A DNA stretch of 64,000 nucleotides from Leptospiraceae bacterium (GTDB lineage: Bacteria > Spirochaetota > Leptospiria > Leptospirales > Leptonemataceae). Numbering within the stretch: position 1 is the stretch's first letter; each line of letters opens with the position of its first letter. The DNA lies in assembly GCA_026418015.1 (NCBI GenBank), contig JAOACE010000008.1, forward strand, positions 186,001 to 250,000, in the 5' to 3' direction. The notes beneath the pieces are model-generated. The model made no database searches and was not told the DNA's origin. It was given only the letters and a program-made list of their open reading frames with translations. The position numbers and the translations under genes are program-made. This document shows positions 56,772 through 64,000 of the stretch, piece by piece.

Positions 56772-56776
56772 ATAGT

Positions 56777-58681
56777 ATGAAAGATTTTCTAACTTCTTTT
56801 GAATTGAGCTCTGCTCTATTAGGATTAAATCCCTCCATCGAAAAAGATATTCGTTTGATTGAACAAGCAACTACTGCAACATTACATCTAACACAATCCC
56901 CTAAAAGTTTACGAACATTGGATAGTTTACAACATATCGACGAAAACGTATTAAAAATATTAAAAAATCGTGGTGTTCTTACTTCGTATGAATATTTATC
57001 TTTCGAAAACAATCAACTCTCTAAAAAGATTGTTTTAATACGTCCAAATTCATTAAAAATAGATGATGTCGAAAGAATCAAAAAACTTTGTGACGAAAGC
57101 TCTGCTATATCCTTTTTAAATTATTTATATTTAAAAGAAAAGCGATGGATACAAGAAAATCAAAAGTTAGGCGAGCAAATAAAAGAAAATATCGTTTATT
57201 CTAAAGAAATTAATCGAAGTACAATTTTGGATATGATTTTACGCTTCGAAACCTATTCCATCGAATCTCATCTTGATATTTATGATTTAGAAAAAAGAAT
57301 CTTATTATTTATAATCCAAAAACTAGAAAATTCCTCCCAAGAAGTTTATAATTATTTTATTAACAACAAAGAATTACCCGAAGAAGTAAAACAGTTTTTA
57401 CTTGATCGCGGAGATTTACCTTTATTGGTTTCTATTAGAGAAGAGTTTCATTTACTGTTTCCTAATTATAGATATTATGTTCATGTGGACGAAGAAGGAA
57501 ATTTAAAAATTCTTAAAACAGAGTTAGATTACTTAAAAGATGCAGCAAAAGAAATTTTTTATCGTTTAGCAAAATTTTTATCTCCAGAAAAGGATTACGA
57601 AAATGCAAACTTTAACGATTATTATTTTTTGTTCTCTCAGCATCCTTCTTTACAATCCAACGATACATGGCCAAATCTATTTAGTTTTATAAATAGCGTA
57701 GAAAAATTGATCAAATTGTGCGAAAATCTAGATAACCTAAAAAAAGATATTCTTATAGAAAATTATTTAAATGAATTTATAAAAAATCTTAATATGAACT
57801 TTGAACCATACTTTTTTTCTCTATCGAATTTCCAGATCCCCGATATGTTAAAAAAATATATTAATGAACAAGAAAGAGAAAAAATTTATAAAATTATTGT
57901 AGAAAAATTATCAAAAAACAAAGAACTGATTGTTTATAGATCAAAATTGAACCCTACCGAGCAAGGTTATTATGTAATTTTTAAATATAACATACCCAAA
58001 GCTTTTATAGAAAATGCAAATCGCCGTAGTTTTATACACTTGATGTTGAAAAATTCTGGTTATCCATCAGGAATATATGATTTTGTCTTAGATACCACAA
58101 ATAAAAGTTTACCTGATTTATTATTAAAAGAACAACAACAATTGAATAAAGCTATCAAAGAATGGGAAAAAGAAATCGAAAAGAAAAACAAAAAAGGAGT
58201 CTTGCAAATTATTTTTGAATGGATTCTAAAACTCTTAGGAATTTTAAAAGATACTTCTATCAAAGAACAAGTAATAAAAGAAACCTTAAAAGAAGATAAT
58301 GTAAGTATATCCAGATCAAAAAAAACTACTTATCGAGAATATATACCAGAATATCGTTTAAAAAAGATTCCCGAAAAAATCGAAAAAGCAATTGGTTTTA
58401 TCGAACGCCAGTATAATGGATTAATTTGGATAGATGAACTTTCATATGTGTTAGAGTTTAAAGATCTAGAGAGACTCAATTCGATTATTTATTACGATAA
58501 AGATCAGCGATTCTTAGAAATAAAGCCATTAAAAAATATTAAGCCATTGTTTATAAGAAAAGAAAACCTTCAAAATCAGCAATGGATACAACAAACCATC
58601 GATTTTTTAAAAAATAGCTCTAACTTACCCCATCAAGTTGCTTTATTAGAATTTTTAGAAAATTATAAAACCAATTTATAA
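56777..58681 (+). CDS. Protein of unknown function, partner of the metallophosphoesterase
   Basis: 634 residues, no signal peptide. One amphipathic hydrophobic stretch near residue 475 (VLQIIFEWILKLLGIL) follows a strongly charged coil (LNKAIKEWEKEIEKKNKKG). The N-terminal 100 residues and a C-terminal winged-looking part (EYRLKKIPEKIEKAIGFIER) are folded and polar. I see no nucleotide-binding or catalytic motif and do not recognise the family. The 5-nt spacing to the metallophosphoesterase gene argues they act together. The 3' end faces the transglutaminase-like gene 6 nt away. Confidence 0.6.
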   Translation: MKDFLTSFELSSALLGLNPSIEKDIRLIEQATTATLHLTQSPKSLRTLDSLQHIDENVLKILKNRGVLTSYEYLSFENNQLSKKIVLIRPNSLKIDDVERIKKLCDESSAISFLNYLYLKEKRWIQENQKLGEQIKENIVYSKEINRSTILDMILRFETYSIESHLDIYDLEKRILLFIIQKLENSSQEVYNYFINNKELPEEVKQFLLDRGDLPLLVSIREEFHLLFPNYRYYVHVDEEGNLKILKTELDYLKDAAKEIFYRLAKFLSPEKDYENANFNDYYFLFSQHPSLQSNDTWPNLFSFINSVEKLIKLCENLDNLKKDILIENYLNEFIKNLNMNFEPYFFSLSNFQIPDMLKKYINEQEREKIYKIIVEKLSKNKELIVYRSKLNPTEQGYYVIFKYNIPKAFIENANRRSFIHLMLKNSGYPSGIYDFVLDTTNKSLPDLLLKEQQQLNKAIKEWEKEIEKKNKKGVLQIIFEWILKLLGILKDTSIKEQVIKETLKEDNVSISRSKKTTYREYIPEYRLKKIPEKIEKAIGFIERQYNGLIWIDELSYVLEFKDLERLNSIIYYDKDQRFLEIKPLKNIKPLFIRKENLQNQQWIQQTIDFLKNSSNLPHQVALLEFLENYKTNL

Positions 58682-58687
58682 AATAAA

Positions 58688-59380
58688 TTAAACTTCGTTT
58701 CTTAAATCCCCCTGAACGATTTGCACTTTATTTTTTTTCCAAAGATGGGGATAGGATTCTTGTAGACCTTTAATTAAATATTCAAAAGGAAAATCGGAAA
58801 AGCTACCTCTTTCGTGTACATATTCCATGAATTTTCTTCCTTCTTTATCGAAGGGATGAAAGATACTATCATTTTCTCCATCGAAATCCAAAGGATGAAC
58901 ATTGAACTTTTCGCATAAATATTTATCAAATGCTGGGGTTGCCTTGATCCATTTTCCCATGGTGGGATCTTCTTTATAAACATAAATTTCACTATAACCA
59001 TGGAAAGCAAAAATTTCTGATTGCAAGAATTCTATTAGCCTTTTACTCGATAAATGATTTTTTACATCTGCAAAACCAATCTTAGCGGGAAACCCTAATT
59101 TCCTTGCAATTGTGGTAAAAAGAATTGCTTTAGGTATACAATAAGTTTTTTTAAAATCAATGATATTCGAAGCTTTGTAATCATGTCTATTGACTTTAAA
59201 ATTGTAAGGATTGTATAAAATCGTATCTCTAACAATATAGTAAAAATCAATTAAATTTAAAAAATTACTTTTTTCTGGGTTATAATGCTTTTCGAAATAT
59301 TGTTGAAATTTGATAGATTCATAATCAAAAAAATAGGTAGGCTTTATAAGTTCTTGCAATTCTTGTGTCAATTGTTTCAT
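58688..59380 (-). CDS. Transglutaminase-like protein
   Basis: 230 residues. The papain-like triad is visible: Cys in FKKTYCIPKAILFTTIARKLG, His in FAFHGYSEIYVYKE and Asp in WIKATPAFDKYLC. The spacing matches bacterial transglut_core proteins, which act as proteases or amidases more often than cross-linkers. No signal peptide is seen, so it is probably cytoplasmic. It stands alone, convergent with the 634-residue gene, inside the segment bounded by the two direct repeats. Confidence 0.8.
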   Translation of the reverse strand: MKQLTQELQELIKPTYFFDYESIKFQQYFEKHYNPEKSNFLNLIDFYYIVRDTILYNPYNFKVNRHDYKASNIIDFKKTYCIPKAILFTTIARKLGFPAKIGFADVKNHLSSKRLIEFLQSEIFAFHGYSEIYVYKEDPTMGKWIKATPAFDKYLCEKFNVHPLDFDGENDSIFHPFDKEGRKFMEYVHERGSFSDFPFEYLIKGLQESYPHLWKKNKVQIVQGDLRNEV

Positions 59381-59506
59381 AATTCTAGGATAAAAAAATT
59401 GATTAAAAAGTCAATTTTTTATTGCTTTCCTGAATAATTTTTGCTGTTATACGATTTTGATGAATCTATCTATCAAGTATAATATTTAATAAAATATATT
59501 TTTGTA

Positions 59507-60057
59507 TGATAGTTTTTCGCAAAAAAGAGATATAAATTTATATGAGAGTCGATCAATACACAACAAAAAAATTTTCTTCTGTTTGTTTGAATTTAGAACC
59601 ACAGCATTATGAATTCTTAAAAGAAATTGCCAACACCCGTTTTGATGGCAGTTCTTATCGTGCCATTTTTTATTTATTAAACAAATATCTGTATCATCTT
59701 TATGAGATAAGAATTACACCATCAAAACTAACAGAAACAGCAACCTATCAGCCCAGAACCAAACAATACAAGAGAAGAACCATCAAGATGAATCCCGTTT
59801 TATGGAGCAAGTTGTTCGAAACAAGACATTTTGTGGGGTATTCAATTAGTGCAATGTTAAGAATTATGATAGAATGGGAGATGCAATCTCAGGGATACGA
59901 CATAATTCCCTTGGTAGCATTGCCGCAATTGCCAAGAAATGTTTTTGATCCTGCTTTGCCTGAACATTGGATAAATAATTATTCTTACGAAAAGCAAGGA
60001 AGTTACGAATCAAGAGAAATTATTTGTAGTTTTTTGGATGAATTCGGTTGATAATAT
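59507..60057 (+). repeat. Direct repeat, copy 2
   Basis: Second copy of the about 550-bp unit at 53477-54027, same orientation, 6.03 kb downstream. Similarity begins about 35 nt before the gene and ends just after its stop. Confidence 0.9.
59542..60051 (+). CDS. DUF1564-like protein, copy 2
   Basis: 169 residues, identical to the copy at 53512-54021 except for about eight substitutions (for example F13S, H51Y, and LD to IE in the RIM-x-x-WEM helix). Both copies are intact and the changes are mostly conservative, which suggests both are under selection or the duplication is recent. The gene ends about 190 bp from a tRNA pair. Confidence 0.6.
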   Translation: MRVDQYTTKKFSSVCLNLEPQHYEFLKEIANTRFDGSSYRAIFYLLNKYLYHLYEIRITPSKLTETATYQPRTKQYKRRTIKMNPVLWSKLFETRHFVGYSISAMLRIMIEWEMQSQGYDIIPLVALPQLPRNVFDPALPEHWINNYSYEKQGSYESREIICSFLDEFG

Positions 60058-60241
60058 ATTAATTTTATAAATAATCATTAATTTTTGGGTGAATTTTTTC
60101 CATATTTTGTTTTTAGCTCTCTCTTCACAATAAAAAGTATTATTCTCTTAAAAATCTGAATTTTTTCTATGTTTAGCAAATTTGAAATTAGACGTACAAT
60201 TTCAAACTTTCCATCGGAGATTTTTTTTATTAAAAAAAAAG

Positions 60242-60313
60242 CACCCCGTAGGGGACTTGAACCCCTGTTACCGCCGTGAAAGGGCGATGTCCTAACCACT
60301 AGACGAACGGGGC
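60242..60313 (-). tRNA. tRNA-Glu (TTC)
   Basis: A full cloverleaf reads on the minus strand. The acceptor GCCCCGT pairs with ACGGGGT, giving a G1-U72 wobble rather than the usual G-C. The D arm is GTCTAGTGGTTAGGAC and the anticodon loop CTTTCAC (anticodon TTC). The T arm is AGGGG-TTCAAGT-CCCCT and the discriminator G. CCA is not encoded. A run of T follows and probably terminates transcription. It lies 3 nt after tRNA-Lys. Confidence 0.95.
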
Positions 60314-60316
60314 ATT

Positions 60317-60389
60317 TGAGGCCGCTGGGATTTGAACCCAGGACCCCCTCCTTAAAAGGGAGGTGCTCTACCGACTGAGCTACGGCCTC
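60317..60389 (-). tRNA. tRNA-Lys (TTT)
   Basis: A cloverleaf on the minus strand: acceptor GAGGCCG / CGGCCTC with discriminator A, D arm GCTCAGTCGGTAGAGC, anticodon arm CTCCC-TTTTAAG-GAGGG (anticodon TTT), and T arm CTGGG-TTCAAAT-CCCAG. CCA is not encoded. It is the promoter-proximal gene of the Lys-Glu pair. Confidence 0.96.
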
Positions 60390-60412
60390 TCGCTCATCAG
60401 TGAAATCAATTT

Positions 60413-60435
60413 TTTATAATTCATTCTTTCGTCAA
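60413..60435 (-). promoter_or_regulatory. Candidate promoter of the tRNA-Lys/Glu operon
   Basis: On the minus strand TTGACG (60435-60430) is followed after 11 nt by TATAAA (60418-60413), 23 nt before the tRNA-Lys 5' end. The TATAAA is well placed as a -10 element. The spacer is far shorter than 16-18 nt, so the TTGACG may not be the true -35. Confidence 0.35.
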
Positions 60436-60649
60436 ACAAAAATTGGTTTTATCGTGCAAATTTTTGAAATTTTTTTTCATTCATTCTATCTTTATGTTTT
60501 AATGAATATACATGGGTTGGATCTGAATAAACAAAATCAAAAATAATAGAAAAAATAACAGATAGAAACTAGAAAAATAAAAGTTTTCGCGTAATTAAAT
60601 TGATATAAATAAATTAAAATTTTGAAACCAAATAGGGATTAAAACAATT

Positions 60650-61108
60650 TTATCCCAAAAATAGTTCTTTAATTTCGTCTTCGGTAAATAAAGAATTCAA
60701 ATTGATCAATATAATCAATCGTTTATCTTTTTTACCTACTCCATAAATATATTTTGTATGGAAGGATTTAACCGCTGGGGGGCTTGAATCGATTTCGTCA
60801 GGATAAAGATCTAAAACGTTTAATACATTATCCACTGCTAATGCAATTCTTTTATTCATCAATTCTACAATAATAATTTTTTCTGGAATGCGTGAGTTCT
60901 CTTGATGAATATGCAGTTTTTTCTTTAAATCAATTACGGGAAGAACCTTTCCCCGTATGTCAACCATCCCTAAAAAATAATCTTTGGAATGAGGAACAGG
61001 TATCAATTTTTCTATTCGAACAATTTCTAATACTTTCGATACATCAAATCCATATTCTTCTTCATCAAGAGTAAATATAACATACTTATTTTCGATAGTT
61101 GTTGCCAT
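60650..61108 (-). CDS. cheW: CheW-family chemotaxis coupling protein
   Basis: 152 residues, one complete CheW domain: YVIFTLDEEEYGFDVSKVLEI, then IPVPHSKDYFLGMVDIRGKV and LPVIDLKKKL with the conserved N/D-I-R-G-x-x-[IL]-P-V-[IV]-D. A C-terminal GVGKKDKRLIILINLNSLF strand completes it. CheW couples receptors to the CheA kinase. No cheA or receptor gene is in the window, and the PAS/EAL protein and the FlgM-like protein are the only other motility-linked genes. It is probably monocistronic. Confidence 0.92.
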   Translation of the reverse strand: MATTIENKYVIFTLDEEEYGFDVSKVLEIVRIEKLIPVPHSKDYFLGMVDIRGKVLPVIDLKKKLHIHQENSRIPEKIIIVELMNKRIALAVDNVLNVLDLYPDEIDSSPPAVKSFHTKYIYGVGKKDKRLIILINLNSLFTEDEIKELFLG

Positions 61109-61158
61109 ATTTTTTCTTACATTTAATCCAAATATCTATAAGTAAAGCAATTTTTATA

Positions 61159-62022
61159 CTAGGTTAGACCAATTTTCTCTTTTAATAAAAAGAAAAGTAC
61201 GTTTAGATATTTATGAGCTGGTTCATCAATCCCCCACTCTAATAACTGATAATGAAACCAAAAAATCACAAGTCCTGGAATAGAAAATAATAAAGCTTTT
61301 GTAATCAATGGACTTCTTCTTCGCCAATAAATGTCTAAAAATCCCGTCATAACACTATATAAAATTGATGTTAAACTAAAATTTATCGCAGACAATTTTC
61401 CTAAATAAAACAGATAAAATAAAAATAAAATCATCAAGCCATCAAAAATGTCCGAAGGTAATCGATAGAGAATCTTCTTAATACCCTTATATTGATTTTG
61501 TCTTACTTCTTTTTGCTTTAGGTATTCTGTAATTCGCTCGCGAAAAAGTTTTGGTTTAAACTTGATGATTTTTTTAAACTGCAAATGATGAAAGTCTCTT
61601 GTTGCATAAGGATGTTTTGATTCTAACGGAATTTCATAACAACCACCAACGGTTTTTAAAACCTGTTCATCATACAAATAGCTAAAATACTTTTTGTATT
61701 TGCTTAATCGCGAAAATAACGATACAGGTCGATTGGACTGAAACTCTCTTTCTTGTAATATGGTTCCTCTCTGAATCATTACATAAAAATGCCTTGTATC
61801 ATCAGAGGGGAAAAATTCAATCTTAACAACTTCTCGTACGAAATTGTATTCTATATTGACTTTGGTGCCATCAGGAAATTCTGCTGTATAAGCACGATTG
61901 TATCCAGGCGCTGGTTTTTTTCTTTTCCAGAGGTTCAATAAAAATTCTTTGCTGTCTTCTTCTATGTTAGAATTTATGATTACATTATCTAAATTTTTGA
62001 TTCTTGTGTAAGATTTCATCAA
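61159..62022 (-). CDS. Membrane protein of unknown function
   Basis: 287 residues. The first about 190 are soluble, mixed alpha/beta and rich in basic and aromatic residues (YNRAYTAEFPDGTKVNIEYN). Two or three transmembrane helices follow: about 195-215 (IFDGLMILFLFYLFYLG), 215-232 and 245-262. The N-terminal part probably faces the cytoplasm. I do not recognise a family. It diverges from the bactofilin gene. Confidence 0.6.
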   Translation of the reverse strand: MMKSYTRIKNLDNVIINSNIEEDSKEFLLNLWKRKKPAPGYNRAYTAEFPDGTKVNIEYNFVREVVKIEFFPSDDTRHFYVMIQRGTILQEREFQSNRPVSLFSRLSKYKKYFSYLYDEQVLKTVGGCYEIPLESKHPYATRDFHHLQFKKIIKFKPKLFRERITEYLKQKEVRQNQYKGIKKILYRLPSDIFDGLMILFLFYLFYLGKLSAINFSLTSILYSVMTGFLDIYWRRRSPLITKALLFSIPGLVIFWFHYQLLEWGIDEPAHKYLNVLFFLLKEKIGLT

Positions 62023-62078
62023 TAAAAAATATCGGAAACACTTGACGGCCGTATCATAAAAAAAATATCAAAACTTAA

Positions 62079-62393
62079 ATGGATAAACAAACGATTATAA
62101 GCAAAGATATTAAATTTCGAGGTCATCTTAAATTTGATCATACAGTAAAAATTGACGGATCTTTCCAAGGAACGATAGAATCTTTTGGAAACCTGATTAT
62201 AGGTCCAACTGGCGATGTAGAAGCAGATATTAAAACAAAAAATCTAGAACATTATGGAAAACTTAAAGGGAATGTAATCGCAGAAAATAAAATCATTATC
62301 AGAAAAAATTCTTATTTAAGAGGAGATTTAACCTGCAAAGACTTAGAAGTAGAATCGGGTTCTAAGTTCACTGGAACCTGCATGATGGATTAG
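62079..62393 (+). CDS. Bactofilin
   Basis: 104 residues, almost entirely the bactofilin beta-helix. Characteristic turns are FRGHLKFDHTVKIDGSFQG, FGNLIIGPTGDVEADI, YGKLKGNVIAENKIIIRKNS and YLRGDLTCKDLEVESGSKFTG. Bactofilins polymerise without nucleotide and organise cell shape or polar structures. In helical spirochaetes they are linked to curvature. thrB follows 18 nt downstream in the same direction. Confidence 0.92.
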   Translation: MDKQTIISKDIKFRGHLKFDHTVKIDGSFQGTIESFGNLIIGPTGDVEADIKTKNLEHYGKLKGNVIAENKIIIRKNSYLRGDLTCKDLEVESGSKFTGTCMMD

Positions 62394-62411
62394 AATCTTT
62401 TTAGGCTCATT

Positions 62412-63398
62412 ATGGAAAATTTTTTAATTCGTATTCCAGCAACAACCGCAAACCTTGGTCCGGGATTTGATGTATTTGGATTAGCTTTAAACCTATACAC
62501 CTACATTGAATTTGTCTTTGACGAAAATTCACAATACGAAATCTTTAATATCGAAGGCGAGAAACTGCCTTTTTCTGAACTATCAAAAAATTTAATCTAT
62601 CAATCTTACAAAAATGTTTTATTAAAATACAAATACAAGGAGCAAGACTTCCCTCGTTGGCGCGCTCATATTTATATGGATGTTTTTGTGGGAAAAGGGT
62701 TTGGCTCTTCTGCTACTGCAATTGTTGCAGGCGTACAAGTAGCAAAAAGGGTTTTAAATAAAAAACATATTCATCTAACAATAGAACAAGAAATTGATTC
62801 ATTTTTGGAATTAGAAAACCATCCCGATAATGTTGTACCTGCAAGAATTGGTGGTTGGGTATTTTGTTATAATTCCAAATATATTATAAAAAAACAAATT
62901 CCCGAAGAATTAGGTTTATGTGCTTTAATTCCCGATTTCGAAATTTCCACAGATGACAGTAGAAAAAAACTAAAAGAATATTACCAAAGAGATGAAGTTT
63001 TATCCAACATGAAGGGTTGTCTGCTTTGGTTAGAATATATTCATTCCCAAAACCCAGAATATCTTATCTATGCTTTACAATCAGATAGAATCCATGAGCC
63101 GATTCGATTTACCCAACTACCCTATATCAAAGAAATAAAAGAATATATTTCTAACATTGGATGTTATGGGATTAGTTTATCTGGTTCTGGTCCTAGTATT
63201 ATGATCTACTACAATAGACAAAAAGAAGCATATTTTCAAGAGAAACTTTTTTATCTTAAAGATAAACTAAATCAAAACAAAAAACATCATTTTATCCTAA
63301 AATTTTGTTTACCAGATTATCAAGGTTTGATTGTTTATCCAGAAAACATGGAATTGAAAAAAATCATTTTTCAAAATTCCAATTCTTTATTAATTTAA
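62412..63398 (+). CDS. thrB: Homoserine kinase ThrB
   Basis: 328 residues of a GHMP kinase. IRIPATTANLGPGFDVFGLAL is the N-terminal substrate-binding block and VFVGKGFGSSATAIVAGV the phosphate-binding G-x-G-x-S-S-A loop. HPDNVVPARIGG and YGISLSGSGPSIMIYY are motif 3 regions specific to ThrB. It phosphorylates L-homoserine for threonine synthesis. It lies between bactofilin and a DsbA-like lipoprotein, away from thrC or hom. Confidence 0.94.
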   Translation: MENFLIRIPATTANLGPGFDVFGLALNLYTYIEFVFDENSQYEIFNIEGEKLPFSELSKNLIYQSYKNVLLKYKYKEQDFPRWRAHIYMDVFVGKGFGSSATAIVAGVQVAKRVLNKKHIHLTIEQEIDSFLELENHPDNVVPARIGGWVFCYNSKYIIKKQIPEELGLCALIPDFEISTDDSRKKLKEYYQRDEVLSNMKGCLLWLEYIHSQNPEYLIYALQSDRIHEPIRFTQLPYIKEIKEYISNIGCYGISLSGSGPSIMIYYNRQKEAYFQEKLFYLKDKLNQNKKHHFILKFCLPDYQGLIVYPENMELKKIIFQNSNSLLI

Positions 63399-63417
63399 AA
63401 AAACAGGAGAATAAAAC

Positions 63418-64000
63418 ATGAAGTTTAAAAATATATTTTTTTTATTAATTATATTTAGTATAACTTTTTGTAAACAAGAAAGTGTATATGTAGAAATAGA
63501 TGGAAAAAAGATTACCGAAAGTGATCTAGCTAAAGAAATGCCTGAACGTTTTAAACAATTACGTAGACAATACGAAGAAAACGTAAAAGAATTATTAGTT
63601 GAGTTAGCTCACCAAAAAATGTTCGAAAAAGAAGCCAAATCGAAAGGCTTAACATTAGATCAATATATGCAAGAAATTCAAAAAAATGCAGAAAATCCCA
63701 CCCAACAAGAAATCGATGAATTCTACAATAAATTAAAAGAAGCTGGACAAATTCCCAAAGGGGTAGATAAAAAAGACATAGAATTTCGCATTATTAATTA
63801 CTTAAAACAAGGAAAAATCCAAGAAGCATTCGCAAAAGAAATTGCACGTCTAAAAGAAAAATATCGATTTATTGAACCTTTCGAAAGAGTCCAAGTAAAC
63901 ATCGAAGGAAGTCCTACAAGAGGTAATCCTAATGCCAAAGTTGTTATTGTAGAATTTTCTGATTTTGAATGTCCTTATTGTTTAAAATCCCAAAAAACCA
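63418..64000 (+). CDS. DsbA-like lipoprotein with SurA-like N-terminus (partial, 3' end missing)
   Basis: An open frame from the ATG at 63418 (AGGAG upstream) runs off the window after 194 codons. MKFKNIFFLLIIFSITFCKQ is a lipoprotein signal with lipobox Cys18. Residues 23-150 are a helical PpiC/SurA-like chaperone segment (EIDGKKITESDLAKEMPERF). From about 160 a thioredoxin-fold DsbA-type domain starts (GNPNAKVVIVEFSDFECPYC) with the redox pair C185-x-x-C188. This fusion of a foldase-type arm to a disulfide enzyme acts in the periplasm. Confidence 0.8.
   Translation, partial: MKFKNIFFLLIIFSITFCKQESVYVEIDGKKITESDLAKEMPERFKQLRRQYEENVKELLVELAHQKMFEKEAKSKGLTLDQYMQEIQKNAENPTQQEIDEFYNKLKEAGQIPKGVDKKDIEFRIINYLKQGKIQEAFAKEIARLKEKYRFIEPFERVQVNIEGSPTRGNPNAKVVIVEFSDFECPYCLKSQKT

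Noticed and set aside
60078-60299. 73-residue minus-strand open frame across tRNA-Glu
   Set aside because: Its first third is the tRNA-Glu sequence itself; the remainder is AT-rich without a plausible start or ribosome site.
60057-60389. tRNA pair as an integration site for the 53.5-60 kb block
   Set aside because: No second copy of a tRNA 3' end was found at the other side of the block and there is no integrase; the DUF1564-like repeats explain the boundaries better.

Overview
The window is AT-rich chromosomal DNA (about 30% G+C by eye) from a bacterium that looks like a spirochaete of the Leptospira branch. The grounds are lipoproteins with short degenerate lipoboxes, 7TMR-DISM sensor proteins, a FlgM-like protein, a type-2 isoleucyl-tRNA synthetase, bactofilin, and two copies of a small protein resembling the Leptospira family DUF1564. 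No rRNA is present, so the genus cannot be fixed.

Layout. 1-9.4 kb: a partial glycosyltransferase, a class V aminotransferase, a leftward ORF139-queG-rsmH-ftsL cluster, two MaoC-fold hydratases, apbE, sppA, ilvN and an outer-membrane-type protein. 9.4-10.7 kb: a decayed UvrD/AddA-type helicase with frameshifts and an internal deletion. 11.1-16.7 kb: a type III-A CRISPR effector operon (cas10/csm1, csm2, csm3, csm4, csm5), converging with a CARF-HEPN effector of the DxTHG family (16.7-17.9 kb). The Cas10 lacks a recognisable HD nuclease site but keeps GGDD. There is no CRISPR array, cas6, cas1 or cas2. 18-24 kb: a J-domain protein, a thioredoxin-TPR protein, leuA, hemN and citrate synthase. 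24-31 kb: two tandem 7TMR-DISM proteins that both lack the usual phosphoacceptor histidine, rsgA, and an orthodox histidine kinase. 31-50 kb: mostly housekeeping genes (metG, mgtE, yidD, rsmI, mrp, ileS) with an exporter, a short-chain dehydrogenase, a rhodanese-fold protein, a large exported metalloprotease-like protein, a DegT aminotransferase, an OmpA protein and a FlgM-like protein. 50-53.4 kb: a PAS/GAF/GGDEF/EAL protein.

53.5-60.1 kb is an accessory segment bounded by two direct repeats of about 550 bp, each carrying a DUF1564-like gene (161 of 169 residues identical). Inside lie the decayed start of an SNF2-type defence helicase, a coiled-coil protein with eight 14-residue repeats and a PD-(D/E)XK-like tail, a TIGR04168-like metallophosphoesterase coupled to an unrecognised 634-residue protein, and a transglutaminase-like protein. 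tRNA-Lys and tRNA-Glu follow, then cheW, a membrane protein, bactofilin, thrB and the start of a DsbA-like lipoprotein.

The strongest biology is the RNA-guided defence module: target recognition by the Csm complex would trigger cyclic oligoadenylate synthesis by the Cas10 Palm domain and activate the HEPN RNase, with crRNA supplied from elsewhere in the genome. The wreckage of two helicases near intact accessory genes shows repeated gain and loss of defence functions.
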